DNA from: Leptolinea sp964397625
GTDB lineage: Bacteria; Chloroflexota; Anaerolineae; Anaerolineales; Anaerolineaceae
Direction of reading: 5' to 3'
NCBI GenBank assembly: GCA_964397625.1
Contig: CAYNJT010000027.1
Span: 1-37,459 of the forward strand
Length of the DNA: 37,459 bases
Numbering within the stretch: the stretch's first letter is position 1; each line of letters begins with the position of its first letter. A program made the translations under genes and the position numbers. Shown here piece after piece: positions 31,059 to 37,459 of this stretch. The notes below the pieces were generated by a model, which ran no database searches, was not told the origin of the DNA, and saw only the letters and a program-made list of their open reading frames with translations.

Positions 31059-34000
31059 ATGCCGCGAGAAAAAGTAACACTTGACGCAAACGAAGCTGTA
31101 GCTGACATCGCTTATAAGCTCAGTGAAGTTATTGCCATTTTCCCCATCACCCCTTCCTCAACCATGGGCGAGTGGTCAGACCAGTGGATGGGAGAGAAAA
31201 AGCCTAATCTTTGGGGAACTGTTCCCTCCGTCGTCGAAATGCAATCTGAGGGTGGCGCTGCCGGTGCCGTACATGGCGCCCTGCAGACCGGGTCTCTGAC
31301 CACCACCTTCACAGCTTCCCAGGGTCTTCTTCTGATGATCCCCAACATGTTCAAGATCGCCGGTGAATTGACATCGACAGTCTTCCATGTTTCCGCCCGT
31401 TCACTGGCCGCCCAGGCACTTTCCATTTACGGCGATCACAGTGATGTGATGGCGGCACGCTCCACCGGTTTTGCCATGCTCACTTCCCGCTCTGTACAGG
31501 AAGCCCATGATATGGCATTGATCGCCCACGCGTCCACTCTGGAATCCCGGGTGCCTTTCGTACACTTCTTCGATGGTTTCCGCACTTCCGCTGAAGTTAA
31601 TAAGATCGAGCGGTTGGCCAATGAAGATATTCGCGCGATGATCGAAGAGAAATACGTCATCGAGCACCGCCAGCGCGCCCTGTCACCAGATCATCCGGTA
31701 CTTCGCGGAACTGCCCAGAACCCTGATGTTTATTTCCAGGGCCGCGAGACAGTCAACCCCTTCTATGCCGCCACACCGGCCATTGTTCAGAAATATATGG
31801 ACAAATTCGCGAAAATTACCGGCAGAGAATACGGAATCTGCGAATACTATGGCGCGAAAAACGCGGAAAACATTATTGTAATCATGTGCTCTGGCGCCGA
31901 AACCGCGGAAGAAACCGCCCTCTACCTCAATAAGAAAGGTGAGAAAGTCGGCGTTCTGAACGTCCGTCTCTTCCGCCCCTTCCCGACCGAAGCCTTCTTG
32001 AAAGCCCTGCCGGCCACTGTTAAAAAGATTGCTGTTCTGGACCGCACGAAAGAACCCGGCGGCGCTGGAGAACCCCTTTACCAGGATGTTATTACCGCCA
32101 TTAACGAAGGCCTCATTAATGGGACGGCTCCCTTCAAAACTGCTCCGATCATTACCGGCGGCCGCTACGGCCTTTCTTCCAAGGAATTTACACCGGCCAT
32201 GGTCAAGGGTGTTTTTGATGAATTAAAGAAAAAAGAACCCAAGAACCACTTCACAGTTGGTATCAATGATGACGTCAGCCATTCCAGCCTGGATTACGAT
32301 GCCGATTTCAGCATCGAAGATGAATCCACAGTGCGCTGTGTCTTCTTCGGTCTTGGCTCAGATGGAACTGTGGGCGCGAATAAAAACTCCATCAAGATTA
32401 TCGGTGAAGAGACTGACAACTATGCCCAGGGTTACTTTGTGTATGACTCAAAGAAATCCGGTTCGGTTACCACCTCTCATCTCCGCTTCGGCCCGAAACC
32501 CATTCACGCCCCGTATCTGATCAGCAAGGCCAATTTCGTGGCCTGCCATCAGTTCTCCTTCCTCGAACGGTTCGATATGACCCGCTATGCCCTGCCCGGC
32601 GCTGTTTTCCTGCTTAACAGCATCTACGGTCCGGAAGAGGTCTGGGATAAACTTCCCCAGGAAGTTCAGAAAGATATCATCGCCAAGAAATTGAAGTTCT
32701 ATGCGATTGACGCCAACGCAGTAGCCCAGAAAACTGGCATGGGCGGCCGTGTCAATACCATCATGCAGACCTGCTTCTTCGCCATTTCCGGTGTTCTGCC
32801 CCGCGACGTTGCCATTGCCGAAATCAAAAAATCCATCAAAAAGACCTATGGCAAACGCGGTGAAGCGGTTGTGAAACAGAATTACGAAGCTGTTGACGCC
32901 GCCGTGTCACACATGCATGAGATCAAATATCCTGACAAAGTAACCAGCACCTTCACACGCCGGCCCAGCGTATCTGCGGCCGCTCCGAAATTTGTGAAGG
33001 ATGTTCTCGGCAAGATCATCGTCTTCGAAGGCGAAGACCTGCCCGTTTCCGCCATGCCGGTTGATGGCACCTTCCCGACCGGGACTGCTCAATGGGAAAA
33101 ACGCAATATCGCTCTTGAAATTCCCGTCTGGGATCCCGCTACCTGTATCCAGTGCGGTAAATGCTCCTTTGTCTGCCCGCACGCTGTTATCCGCCAGAAA
33201 GTTTACGATCCGAAATTCCTTGATAAAGCTCCGGCTGCTTTCAAATCCACCGATGCGAAATTCAAGGAACTGCCGGGAATGAAATTCTCCATCCAGGTTT
33301 CACCGGAAGATTGCACCGGCTGCGGCCTGTGCGTGGAAGCCTGCCCATCCAAGAATAAAGCCGATGCCAGCCTGAAAGCCATCAACATGGCCGAACAGCC
33401 TCCCATTCGCGAACAGGAACGGGGCAACTGGGAATTCTTCCTTACCCTCCCTGAGGTTGACCGCTCTGCCTTCCAACCGACTACCGTCAAGAATTCACAA
33501 CTGCTTCAGCCGTTGTTCGAGTTCTCCGGCGCCTGCGCGGGCTGCGGTGAAACCCCCTACATTAAACTGGCTTCGCAGCTCTTCGGCGACCGCATGGTCG
33601 TGGCCAACGCTACCGGCTGTACCTCCATCTACGGCGGCAACCTGCCCACCACCCCATGGTCTCAGAATAATGACGGTCGCGGCCCAGCCTGGTCCAACTC
33701 TTTGTTTGAGGACAATGCTGAATTTGGTCTGGGAATGCGCCTTACCATCGACAAGCAAACTGAGTTTGCCCATGAACTTGTGAAGAAATTTGCCTCTGTG
33801 CTGGGCGACAGTCTGGTAAATGACCTGCTCAACGCTGATCAGTCTACAGATGCCGGCATTAAAGCACAACGTGAACGCGTTGAAACCCTGAAGAAGAAAC
33901 TTGCCGGGAACAAAGATCTTTTGGCCCAGCAATTGATCACCCTTGCGGACGTCCTTGTGAAGAAGTCTGTCTGGATCATTGGTGGTGATGGTTGGGCGTA

Positions 34001-34631
34001 CGATATTGGTTACGGTGGTCTTGACCATGTTCTGGCTTCCGGCCGCAATGTGAACGTTCTGGTTGTGGATACCGAAGTGTATTCCAATACCGGTGGTCAG
34101 GCCTCCAAATCCACCCCGCGTGCCGCGGTGGCCAAATTCGCCGCCCGTGGCAAAGGTCTTCCCAAGAAAGACCTGGGCATGATCGCCATGGCCTATGGAT
34201 ATGTCTATGTCGCTCGTGTCGCCTTCGGCGCCAACGACGCGCAAACCCTGAAAGCCTTCATGGAAGCCGATGCCTACGACGGCCCATCCCTGATCATCGC
34301 CTACAGCCACTGCATCAACCATGGTATTGATATGCGCCGCGGTCTCGACCAGCAGAAAGCCGCAGTCAACTCCGGCATGTGGCCGCTGTACCGCTATAAT
34401 CCGGCTCTGGTTGATGAAGGCAAGAATCCTCTGCTCATCGACTCCAAAGATCCCACCATCCCGGTCTCTGAGTACGCGTACAAGGAAACCCGCTACCGCA
34501 TGCTCATGCAGGCTGACGAAGCCCGCGCGGAACTGTTGATGAACCAGGTCACCGATGATGCGGCAAAACGCTGGGACCTCTACAAATCGATGGCAGCCAT
34601 CGAATACAAGGCCAAAAATCCCAACGGTTAA
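31059..34631 (+). CDS. nifJ: Pyruvate:ferredoxin (flavodoxin) oxidoreductase, single chain
   Basis: A 1190-residue homodimeric-type enzyme that oxidises pyruvate and CoA to acetyl-CoA and CO2 and reduces ferredoxin; it is oxygen-sensitive and central to fermentative or anaerobic metabolism. It has domain I (about 10-250, IFPITPSSTMGEWSDQW), domain II (about 260-400) and the gamma-type domain III (about 420-640, FFGLGSDGTVGANKNSIK). The two-cluster ferredoxin domain has CIQCGKCSFVCPH from 696 and CTGCGLCVEACPS from 752. The thiamine-diphosphate domain has CAGCGETPY at 826, binding the proximal cluster, and GDGWAYDIGYGG near 976 with TEVYSNTGGQ. Length fits the family. ATG 31059 has GGAG upstream; GTG 31041 is an alternative. 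A dihydroorotate-dehydrogenase-like gene follows. Confidence 0.97.
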   Translation: MPREKVTLDANEAVADIAYKLSEVIAIFPITPSSTMGEWSDQWMGEKKPNLWGTVPSVVEMQSEGGAAGAVHGALQTGSLTTTFTASQGLLLMIPNMFKIAGELTSTVFHVSARSLAAQALSIYGDHSDVMAARSTGFAMLTSRSVQEAHDMALIAHASTLESRVPFVHFFDGFRTSAEVNKIERLANEDIRAMIEEKYVIEHRQRALSPDHPVLRGTAQNPDVYFQGRETVNPFYAATPAIVQKYMDKFAKITGREYGICEYYGAKNAENIIVIMCSGAETAEETALYLNKKGEKVGVLNVRLFRPFPTEAFLKALPATVKKIAVLDRTKEPGGAGEPLYQDVITAINEGLINGTAPFKTAPIITGGRYGLSSKEFTPAMVKGVFDELKKKEPKNHFTVGINDDVSHSSLDYDADFSIEDESTVRCVFFGLGSDGTVGANKNSIKIIGEETDNYAQGYFVYDSKKSGSVTTSHLRFGPKPIHAPYLISKANFVACHQFSFLERFDMTRYALPGAVFLLNSIYGPEEVWDKLPQEVQKDIIAKKLKFYAIDANAVAQKTGMGGRVNTIMQTCFFAISGVLPRDVAIAEIKKSIKKTYGKRGEAVVKQNYEAVDAAVSHMHEIKYPDKVTSTFTRRPSVSAAAPKFVKDVLGKIIVFEGEDLPVSAMPVDGTFPTGTAQWEKRNIALEIPVWDPATCIQCGKCSFVCPHAVIRQKVYDPKFLDKAPAAFKSTDAKFKELPGMKFSIQVSPEDCTGCGLCVEACPSKNKADASLKAINMAEQPPIREQERGNWEFFLTLPEVDRSAFQPTTVKNSQLLQPLFEFSGACAGCGETPYIKLASQLFGDRMVVANATGCTSIYGGNLPTTPWSQNNDGRGPAWSNSLFEDNAEFGLGMRLTIDKQTEFAHELVKKFASVLGDSLVNDLLNADQSTDAGIKAQRERVETLKKKLAGNKDLLAQQLITLADVLVKKSVWIIGGDGWAYDIGYGGLDHVLASGRNVNVLVVDTEVYSNTGGQASKSTPRAAVAKFAARGKGLPKKDLGMIAMAYGYVYVARVAFGANDAQTLKAFMEADAYDGPSLIIAYSHCINHGIDMRRGLDQQKAAVNSGMWPLYRYNPALVDEGKNPLLIDSKDPTIPVSEYAYKETRYRMLMQADEARAELLMNQVTDDAAKRWDLYKSMAAIEYKAKNPNG

Positions 34632-34650
34632 TCCGAAGAAACGTTATACG

Positions 34651-34675
34651 CCCGGCGAGGTACACCCTCGCCGGG
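34651..34675 (+). terminator. Terminator after nifJ
   Basis: CCCGGCGAGG / CCTCGCCGGG, a perfect 10-bp stem with a 5-nt loop, followed by TTCATTTAAC. It lies 20 bp after the nifJ stop. Confidence 0.75.
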
Positions 34676-34690
34676 TTCATTTAACAGAGG

Positions 34691-34696
34691 TATAGT
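34691..34696 (+). promoter_or_regulatory. Possible -10 box of the DHODH-like gene
   Basis: TATAGT preceded by GG, 33 nt before ATG 34730. The -35 region overlaps the nifJ terminator hairpin. Together they suggest that the gene is transcribed separately from nifJ. Confidence 0.4.
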
Positions 34697-34729
34697 ATTC
34701 GTAACAGAATAAATAAGGGAGAATTTAGA

Positions 34730-35737
34730 ATGATTGATCTTACGACTCACTACCTCGGATTGGAGCTTGGCAATCCACTTGTAGCTTCTTCGTCGCCCCT
34801 GTCAAAAAGTGTTGACATGGTTAAGAAAATGGAAGACGCTGGAATTGCCGCGGTGGTTATGTATTCTCTGTTTGAAGAACAGATCATTCACGAAAGCCGG
34901 GCATTGGATCACTTTCTTGAACGTGGCACCTATTCCACCCCGGAAGCTCAAACGTATTTTCCCGATCTGGGTCACTATAATGTGGGACCTGAAGGGTATC
35001 TGGAATTAATTCAGAAGATAAAGAAAGCAGTTTCCATCCCGGTGATTGGCAGTCTCAACGCTGTGTCGACAGGCAGTTGGGTGGAGTACGCGAAAAAGAT
35101 TGAACAGGCCGGCGCTGACGCGCTTGAATTAAATGTGTACACAATTCCCACCGACCTGGAACTTACTTCCAAAGACCTGGAAAAAAACACGATCGATCTG
35201 GTCAAGACCGTGAAAAAGAACCTGCGTATTCCCCTTGCCGTAAAATTGAGCCCGTTTTATTCTTCGATCCCCAATATGGCCAACCGATTGGTGCAGGCCG
35301 GCGCGGATGGCCTGGTAATGTTCAATCGATTTTTCCAGCCTGACCTGGATATAGAAACCCTGGATGTGGTACCCAGCCTGCAGCTCAGTACCAGCAGCGA
35401 CCTGCGCTTGCCATTACGGTGGACAGCCCTTCTTTATGGAAGGGTTAAGGCGGATTTGGCTATTACCGGTGGCGTTCACACAGTTGAAGACGTGGTGAAA
35501 GGCATTATGGCCGGCGCGAGTGCCGTCATGTTGGCCAGTGAGCTTCTGGATAATGGCACCCGGCGCATCACAGAATTAAACAGCCAGCTTCTGGATTGGC
35601 TGGAAAAACACCAGTATAAATCGATTAAACAAATGCGCGGCAGCATGAGCCAGAAGAATGTAGCCGAACCGGCCGCGTTCGAACGTGCCAACTACATGAA
35701 AGCGCTGACCTCGTTCGACAACCGGCTTTTGGTTTGA
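34730..35737 (+). CDS. Dihydroorotate dehydrogenase-like flavoprotein
   Basis: A 335-residue TIM-barrel protein of the DHODH / PreA type. FMN-binding features are visible: NPLVASSSPLSKS (about 15-27), ALELNVYTIP (about 136-146), PLAVKLSPF (about 164-172), ADGLVMFNRFF (about 187-197), and the phosphate loop ITGGVHTVEDV (about 244-254) with MAGASAVMLAS. In true PyrD the segment after the Asn of LN carries catalytic and orotate-binding residues that differ here (NVYTIPTDLE). It is therefore likely a dihydroorotate-dehydrogenase-like protein of unknown substrate; such genes are often next to nifJ. RBS AAGGGAGA (about 34715-34722) precedes ATG 34730. Confidence 0.85.
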   Translation: MIDLTTHYLGLELGNPLVASSSPLSKSVDMVKKMEDAGIAAVVMYSLFEEQIIHESRALDHFLERGTYSTPEAQTYFPDLGHYNVGPEGYLELIQKIKKAVSIPVIGSLNAVSTGSWVEYAKKIEQAGADALELNVYTIPTDLELTSKDLEKNTIDLVKTVKKNLRIPLAVKLSPFYSSIPNMANRLVQAGADGLVMFNRFFQPDLDIETLDVVPSLQLSTSSDLRLPLRWTALLYGRVKADLAITGGVHTVEDVVKGIMAGASAVMLASELLDNGTRRITELNSQLLDWLEKHQYKSIKQMRGSMSQKNVAEPAAFERANYMKALTSFDNRLLV

Positions 35738-35759
35738 TATCAGGCTGAAGCTGAATAAA

Positions 35760-35796
35760 AAAACCCCTTTCATTATGATGAAGTGAAAGGGGTTTT
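35760..35796. terminator. Bidirectional terminator between the DHODH-like gene and infA
   Basis: AAAACCCCTTTCA (35760-35772) pairs with TGAAAGGGGTTTT (35784-35796) across an 11-nt loop. A T tract follows in the rightward direction (TTTTCTTTTAT) and an A tract precedes it, giving T residues for leftward transcripts, so it can end both genes. Confidence 0.85.
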
Positions 35797-35808
35797 CTTT
35801 TATCAAAA

Positions 35809-36072
35809 TTATTCCTCGCCGCCGCCGCCCTCATTGGGCTTTTTGGCGCGATAAACGATCCGGCCGCGGGTGAGATCATACGGTGACATTTCCACCCGAA
35901 CGTGATCTCCCAACAGGATGCGGATGTAGTACTTGCGCATCCGACCGGAAAGGTAGGCGAGAACTTCATGATCGTGGTAATCTTTTTCCGTCAACCGGAC
36001 TCGAAATTGTGTGGCCGGCAAAGCCTCCACAATCACACCTTCGACCTGAATTTTATCTTCTTCTTTAGCCAT
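35809..36072 (-). CDS. infA: Translation initiation factor IF-1
   Basis: An 87-residue S1/OB-fold protein that binds the A site of the 30S subunit during initiation. Family wording is clear: VEGVIVEALPATQFRVRL (about 11-28), VLAYLSGRMRKYYIRIL (about 37-53) and SPYDLTRGRIVYR (about 62-74). A small charged insertion (EKDYHDHE) and a Gly/Glu-rich tail (PNEGGGGEE) lengthen it beyond the usual 72 residues. CAGGAGG lies just upstream of ATG 36072. It is 29 bp downstream of rpsU and probably cotranscribed. In many bacteria infA lies in the ribosomal protein spc/alpha cluster; here it is with rpsU. Confidence 0.95.
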   Translation of the reverse strand: MAKEEDKIQVEGVIVEALPATQFRVRLTEKDYHDHEVLAYLSGRMRKYYIRILLGDHVRVEMSPYDLTRGRIVYRAKKPNEGGGGEE

Positions 36073-36101
36073 CCAATCCTCCTGGATGCAGTCACGCGGA
36101 T

Positions 36102-36302
36102 CTATTCACCCACGTGCGTAAACTGGCGACGTTTAATGCGGCGTATCGCCTTCTTCTTTTCAACCCGGCGTAACTCACTCTTGGAGATGAACCAGCGTTT
36201 CCGGCGAACAGTGCTTAACACACCGCTTTTAACAACTTTCTTGCGGAAACGTTTCAGCAGTTGGTCCTGAGATTCATTAGGGCGTAACACGACTGCGGTC
36301 AT
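36102..36302 (-). CDS. rpsU: 30S ribosomal protein S21
   Basis: A 66-residue, very basic protein. The central region (SQDQLLKRFRKKVVKSGVLS, then VRRKRWFISKSELRR) fits bS21, which sits at the anti-Shine-Dalgarno end of 16S rRNA and helps initiation. A strong ribosome site, AGGAGGTGA, lies before ATG 36302. The leader upstream has hairpins that could control expression. infA follows after 29 bp, so two initiation-related proteins share a transcript. Confidence 0.92.
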   Translation of the reverse strand: MTAVVLRPNESQDQLLKRFRKKVVKSGVLSTVRRKRWFISKSELRRVEKKKAIRRIKRRQFTHVGE

Positions 36303-36344
36303 TGGGTCTCACCTCCTTATCTTTTCCAAATCACTGAAAATGAA

Positions 36345-36372
36345 ACCGGCTGGTCTTTTGGGCGCAGCCGGT
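36345..36372 (-). promoter_or_regulatory. Leader hairpin with U tract upstream of rpsU (possible attenuator)
   Basis: ACCGGCTG (36345-36352) pairs with CAGCCGGT (36365-36372), loop 12 nt. On the minus strand it is followed by TTTCATTTTC, and lies about 43 nt before the rpsU start codon. Such a terminator-like hairpin inside a leader suggests attenuation or processing. Confidence 0.45.
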
Positions 36373-36455
36373 GAATTTGTGAGAATTGAGAAACCTCAAT
36401 CGACCCAGATCAATCAGCCAATGCCCTCCGTAATAGAATTACGAAAATAAAAAAG

Positions 36456-36479
36456 AACGCAGCTCATTTTCAGAGCGTT
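36456..36479 (-). terminator. Likely terminator of the solute-binding protein gene
   Basis: On the minus strand AACGCTC and GAGC-TGC-GTT form a 7-bp stem with a 3-nt bulge, directly followed by CTTTTTTATTTT. It lies about 40 nt after the stop of the solute-binding protein. A TATAAT box (36483-36488, minus) just before it could also start rpsU transcripts within this structure. Confidence 0.5.
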
Positions 36480-36517
36480 TCTATTATACCTCAAATCGTC
36501 CAAAGATGGTGTTTTTC

Positions 36518-37405
36518 TTATCGTTTGTAGTTCTCAATAAAATACAGAGGGACTAGCGGAATTAAATCTTCGCATAGTTTCTTTTCGGCTTCAATGTAGA
36601 TTCGCTGACGCTCTGGAGGGTAATCTGTAAAATCACGTGCTGAGAGGAGAATATTCTCATATTCATCAGATGAGAATTTTCCAAAATTAAAATACCGGTC
36701 CGTTACGAATAGTTCAACCAGGAAGTTCTCCGGATCGACCATATCAGCTCCCCAGATCATGATGAAAACATCCCAGTCTCCCTTTTCCAGTTGGGCGAAC
36801 GGATCATTGGAAGTTTGAATGGTTGATTCCACTCCAAGGGTATCACTCCACATTTTGGCCACTTTGCTGGCCATTTGATATCTGTACCCTTCCCAGGTGC
36901 CAGTAATCCAGGCAAGGATACGCACTTTGTTCTTTATTGTGGATTCAGGAACTCCTATTCCATCAAATAGTCGCTTCGCTTCAGATTTATCGTATTTAAT
37001 ACCTACCTGGTTGGTGAGGTCCACACCCAGTACCTTTGGCGGGGTTAACGATGTGGCAATTTGTGGGCCTTCCACGCTAAAGTGTTTTGCCAGCTCCAGA
37101 ATTTCCTGTTTATCAATGGAAGCGGCAAATGCCTGCCTCACATCTTTTTCTGCAAAGATGGGACTCTTCATATTGAAGATCAGGTAAGCCACACCCGGAA
37201 TCTTTTCTTTGTCCATAGGCAGCCAGGGGATTTCAGGTCGCATCTCTTCGATCGGAATAACGACTTTATAGGGAGATTGATCATCAGGGAATATTGATTC
37301 AAATGGTTGGAGTGATCCCGTGGAAGGTACTTGCTGGAAGGCGACGAGGAACAATGAAAGGAAGAAAACAGTCGCGAAAAAAACTGAATGGATTCCATGT
37401 TTCAT
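36518..37405 (-). CDS. ABC transporter family 5 solute-binding protein, apparently lacking the N-terminal lobe
   Basis: A 295-residue exported protein. It has a signal peptide (about 1-25, VFFATVFFLSLFLVAF), a short linker, then a region that matches the second half of family 5 (oligopeptide/dipeptide) binding proteins. Key wording is VAYLIFNMKSPIFAEKDVRQ with AFAASIDKQEIL (about 75-105), then QLEKGDWDVFIMIWGADMVDPENF (about 205-228, interrupted here for brevity) and a C-terminal PPERQRIYIEAEKKLCEDLI. Family members usually have 500-600 residues; the first lobe is missing although signal and ribosome site are intact. ATG 37405 is used because GGAGG sits 6 nt before it; ATG 37417 is too close. 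No permease or ATPase is in the window. Confidence 0.75.
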   Translation of the reverse strand: MKHGIHSVFFATVFFLSLFLVAFQQVPSTGSLQPFESIFPDDQSPYKVVIPIEEMRPEIPWLPMDKEKIPGVAYLIFNMKSPIFAEKDVRQAFAASIDKQEILELAKHFSVEGPQIATSLTPPKVLGVDLTNQVGIKYDKSEAKRLFDGIGVPESTIKNKVRILAWITGTWEGYRYQMASKVAKMWSDTLGVESTIQTSNDPFAQLEKGDWDVFIMIWGADMVDPENFLVELFVTDRYFNFGKFSSDEYENILLSARDFTDYPPERQRIYIEAEKKLCEDLIPLVPLYFIENYKR

Positions 37406-37437
37406 TATTACCTCCATATGAATATAGAAGTACGTTC

Positions 37438-37443
37438 ATTATA
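37438..37443 (-). promoter_or_regulatory. -10 box of the solute-binding protein gene
   Basis: TATAAT on the minus strand, 32 nt before ATG 37405. The -35 position falls at or beyond the window edge. Confidence 0.5.
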
Positions 37444-37459
37444 GCCATCTGAAGGTTAA

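Noticed and set aside
33495..34322. 275-codon minus-strand open frame opposite nifJ
   Set aside because: nifJ is complete and conserved here; the antisense product has no motif or ribosome site.
1..37459. tRNA or rRNA genes
   Set aside because: I looked for T-arm-like GGTTCRA stretches with matching stems and rRNA-like blocks and found no convincing candidate; a dedicated covariance-model search would settle it.

Overview
The window looks like chromosomal sequence from an anaerobic member of the Chloroflexota, most likely class Anaerolineae. This is inferred from gene content and style. The signs are a single-chain pyruvate:ferredoxin oxidoreductase, many LysM/M23 and other exported peptidases with Thr/Pro-rich linkers, an eRF1-like release-factor homologue, an acyl-ACP thioesterase, S21 paired with IF-1, and several genes whose -10 box sits 6-7 nt before the start codon. 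A run of exactly 100 N (23231-23330) shows this is a scaffolded draft or metagenome assembly. I saw no tRNA, rRNA or CRISPR array.

Layout. 1-2612: a tightly packed, rightward phage-type gene run (end of a truncated gene, minor-head-like protein with a Cys cluster, unknown structural protein, tail-fibre-like protein, two small genes), cut by the window edge. 2613-3285: no intact gene; three copies of a palindromic element, two of them joined to decayed C-terminal tails of a restriction/methylase-type gene. 3286-6428 (leftward): two small membrane proteins and a hybrid histidine kinase whose receiver domain has lost its key residues. 6614-9945 (rightward): DnaJ-like co-chaperone, HtrA lipoprotein protease and eRF1/Vms1-like protein, possibly a proteostasis group. 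10103-12138 (leftward): miaB coupled to an M23 peptidase. 12224-20443 (rightward): C39 peptidase with TPR, HEYTH metalloprotease, HAD phosphatase, LysM-M23 protein, MEMO-like protein and priA. 20577-22978 (leftward): rho coupled to a second LysM-M23 protein.

After the assembly gap, 23358-25459 (rightward) holds a Ca2+/cation exchanger, a YbjN-like protein and a nitroreductase. 25551-27243 (leftward) is a yceD-sigA operon with a near-consensus promoter. 27343-30897 has rdgB, an acyl-ACP thioesterase, a DNPH1-like hydrolase, a LysM lipoprotein and a Nudix hydrolase. 31059-35737 pairs nifJ with a dihydroorotate-dehydrogenase-like protein. 35809-36302 (leftward) is rpsU-infA with a structured leader. 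36518-37405 (leftward) is a solute-binding protein that appears to lack its N-terminal lobe.

How they work together. Most of the window is core housekeeping: replication restart, transcription termination, primary sigma factor, translation initiation, tRNA modification, nucleotide-pool cleaning and central fermentative carbon metabolism. It is interleaved with a rich set of exported cell-wall or surface peptidases. Convergent gene pairs are separated by strong palindromic terminators. The left end is the accessory part (phage-derived genes plus repeats).
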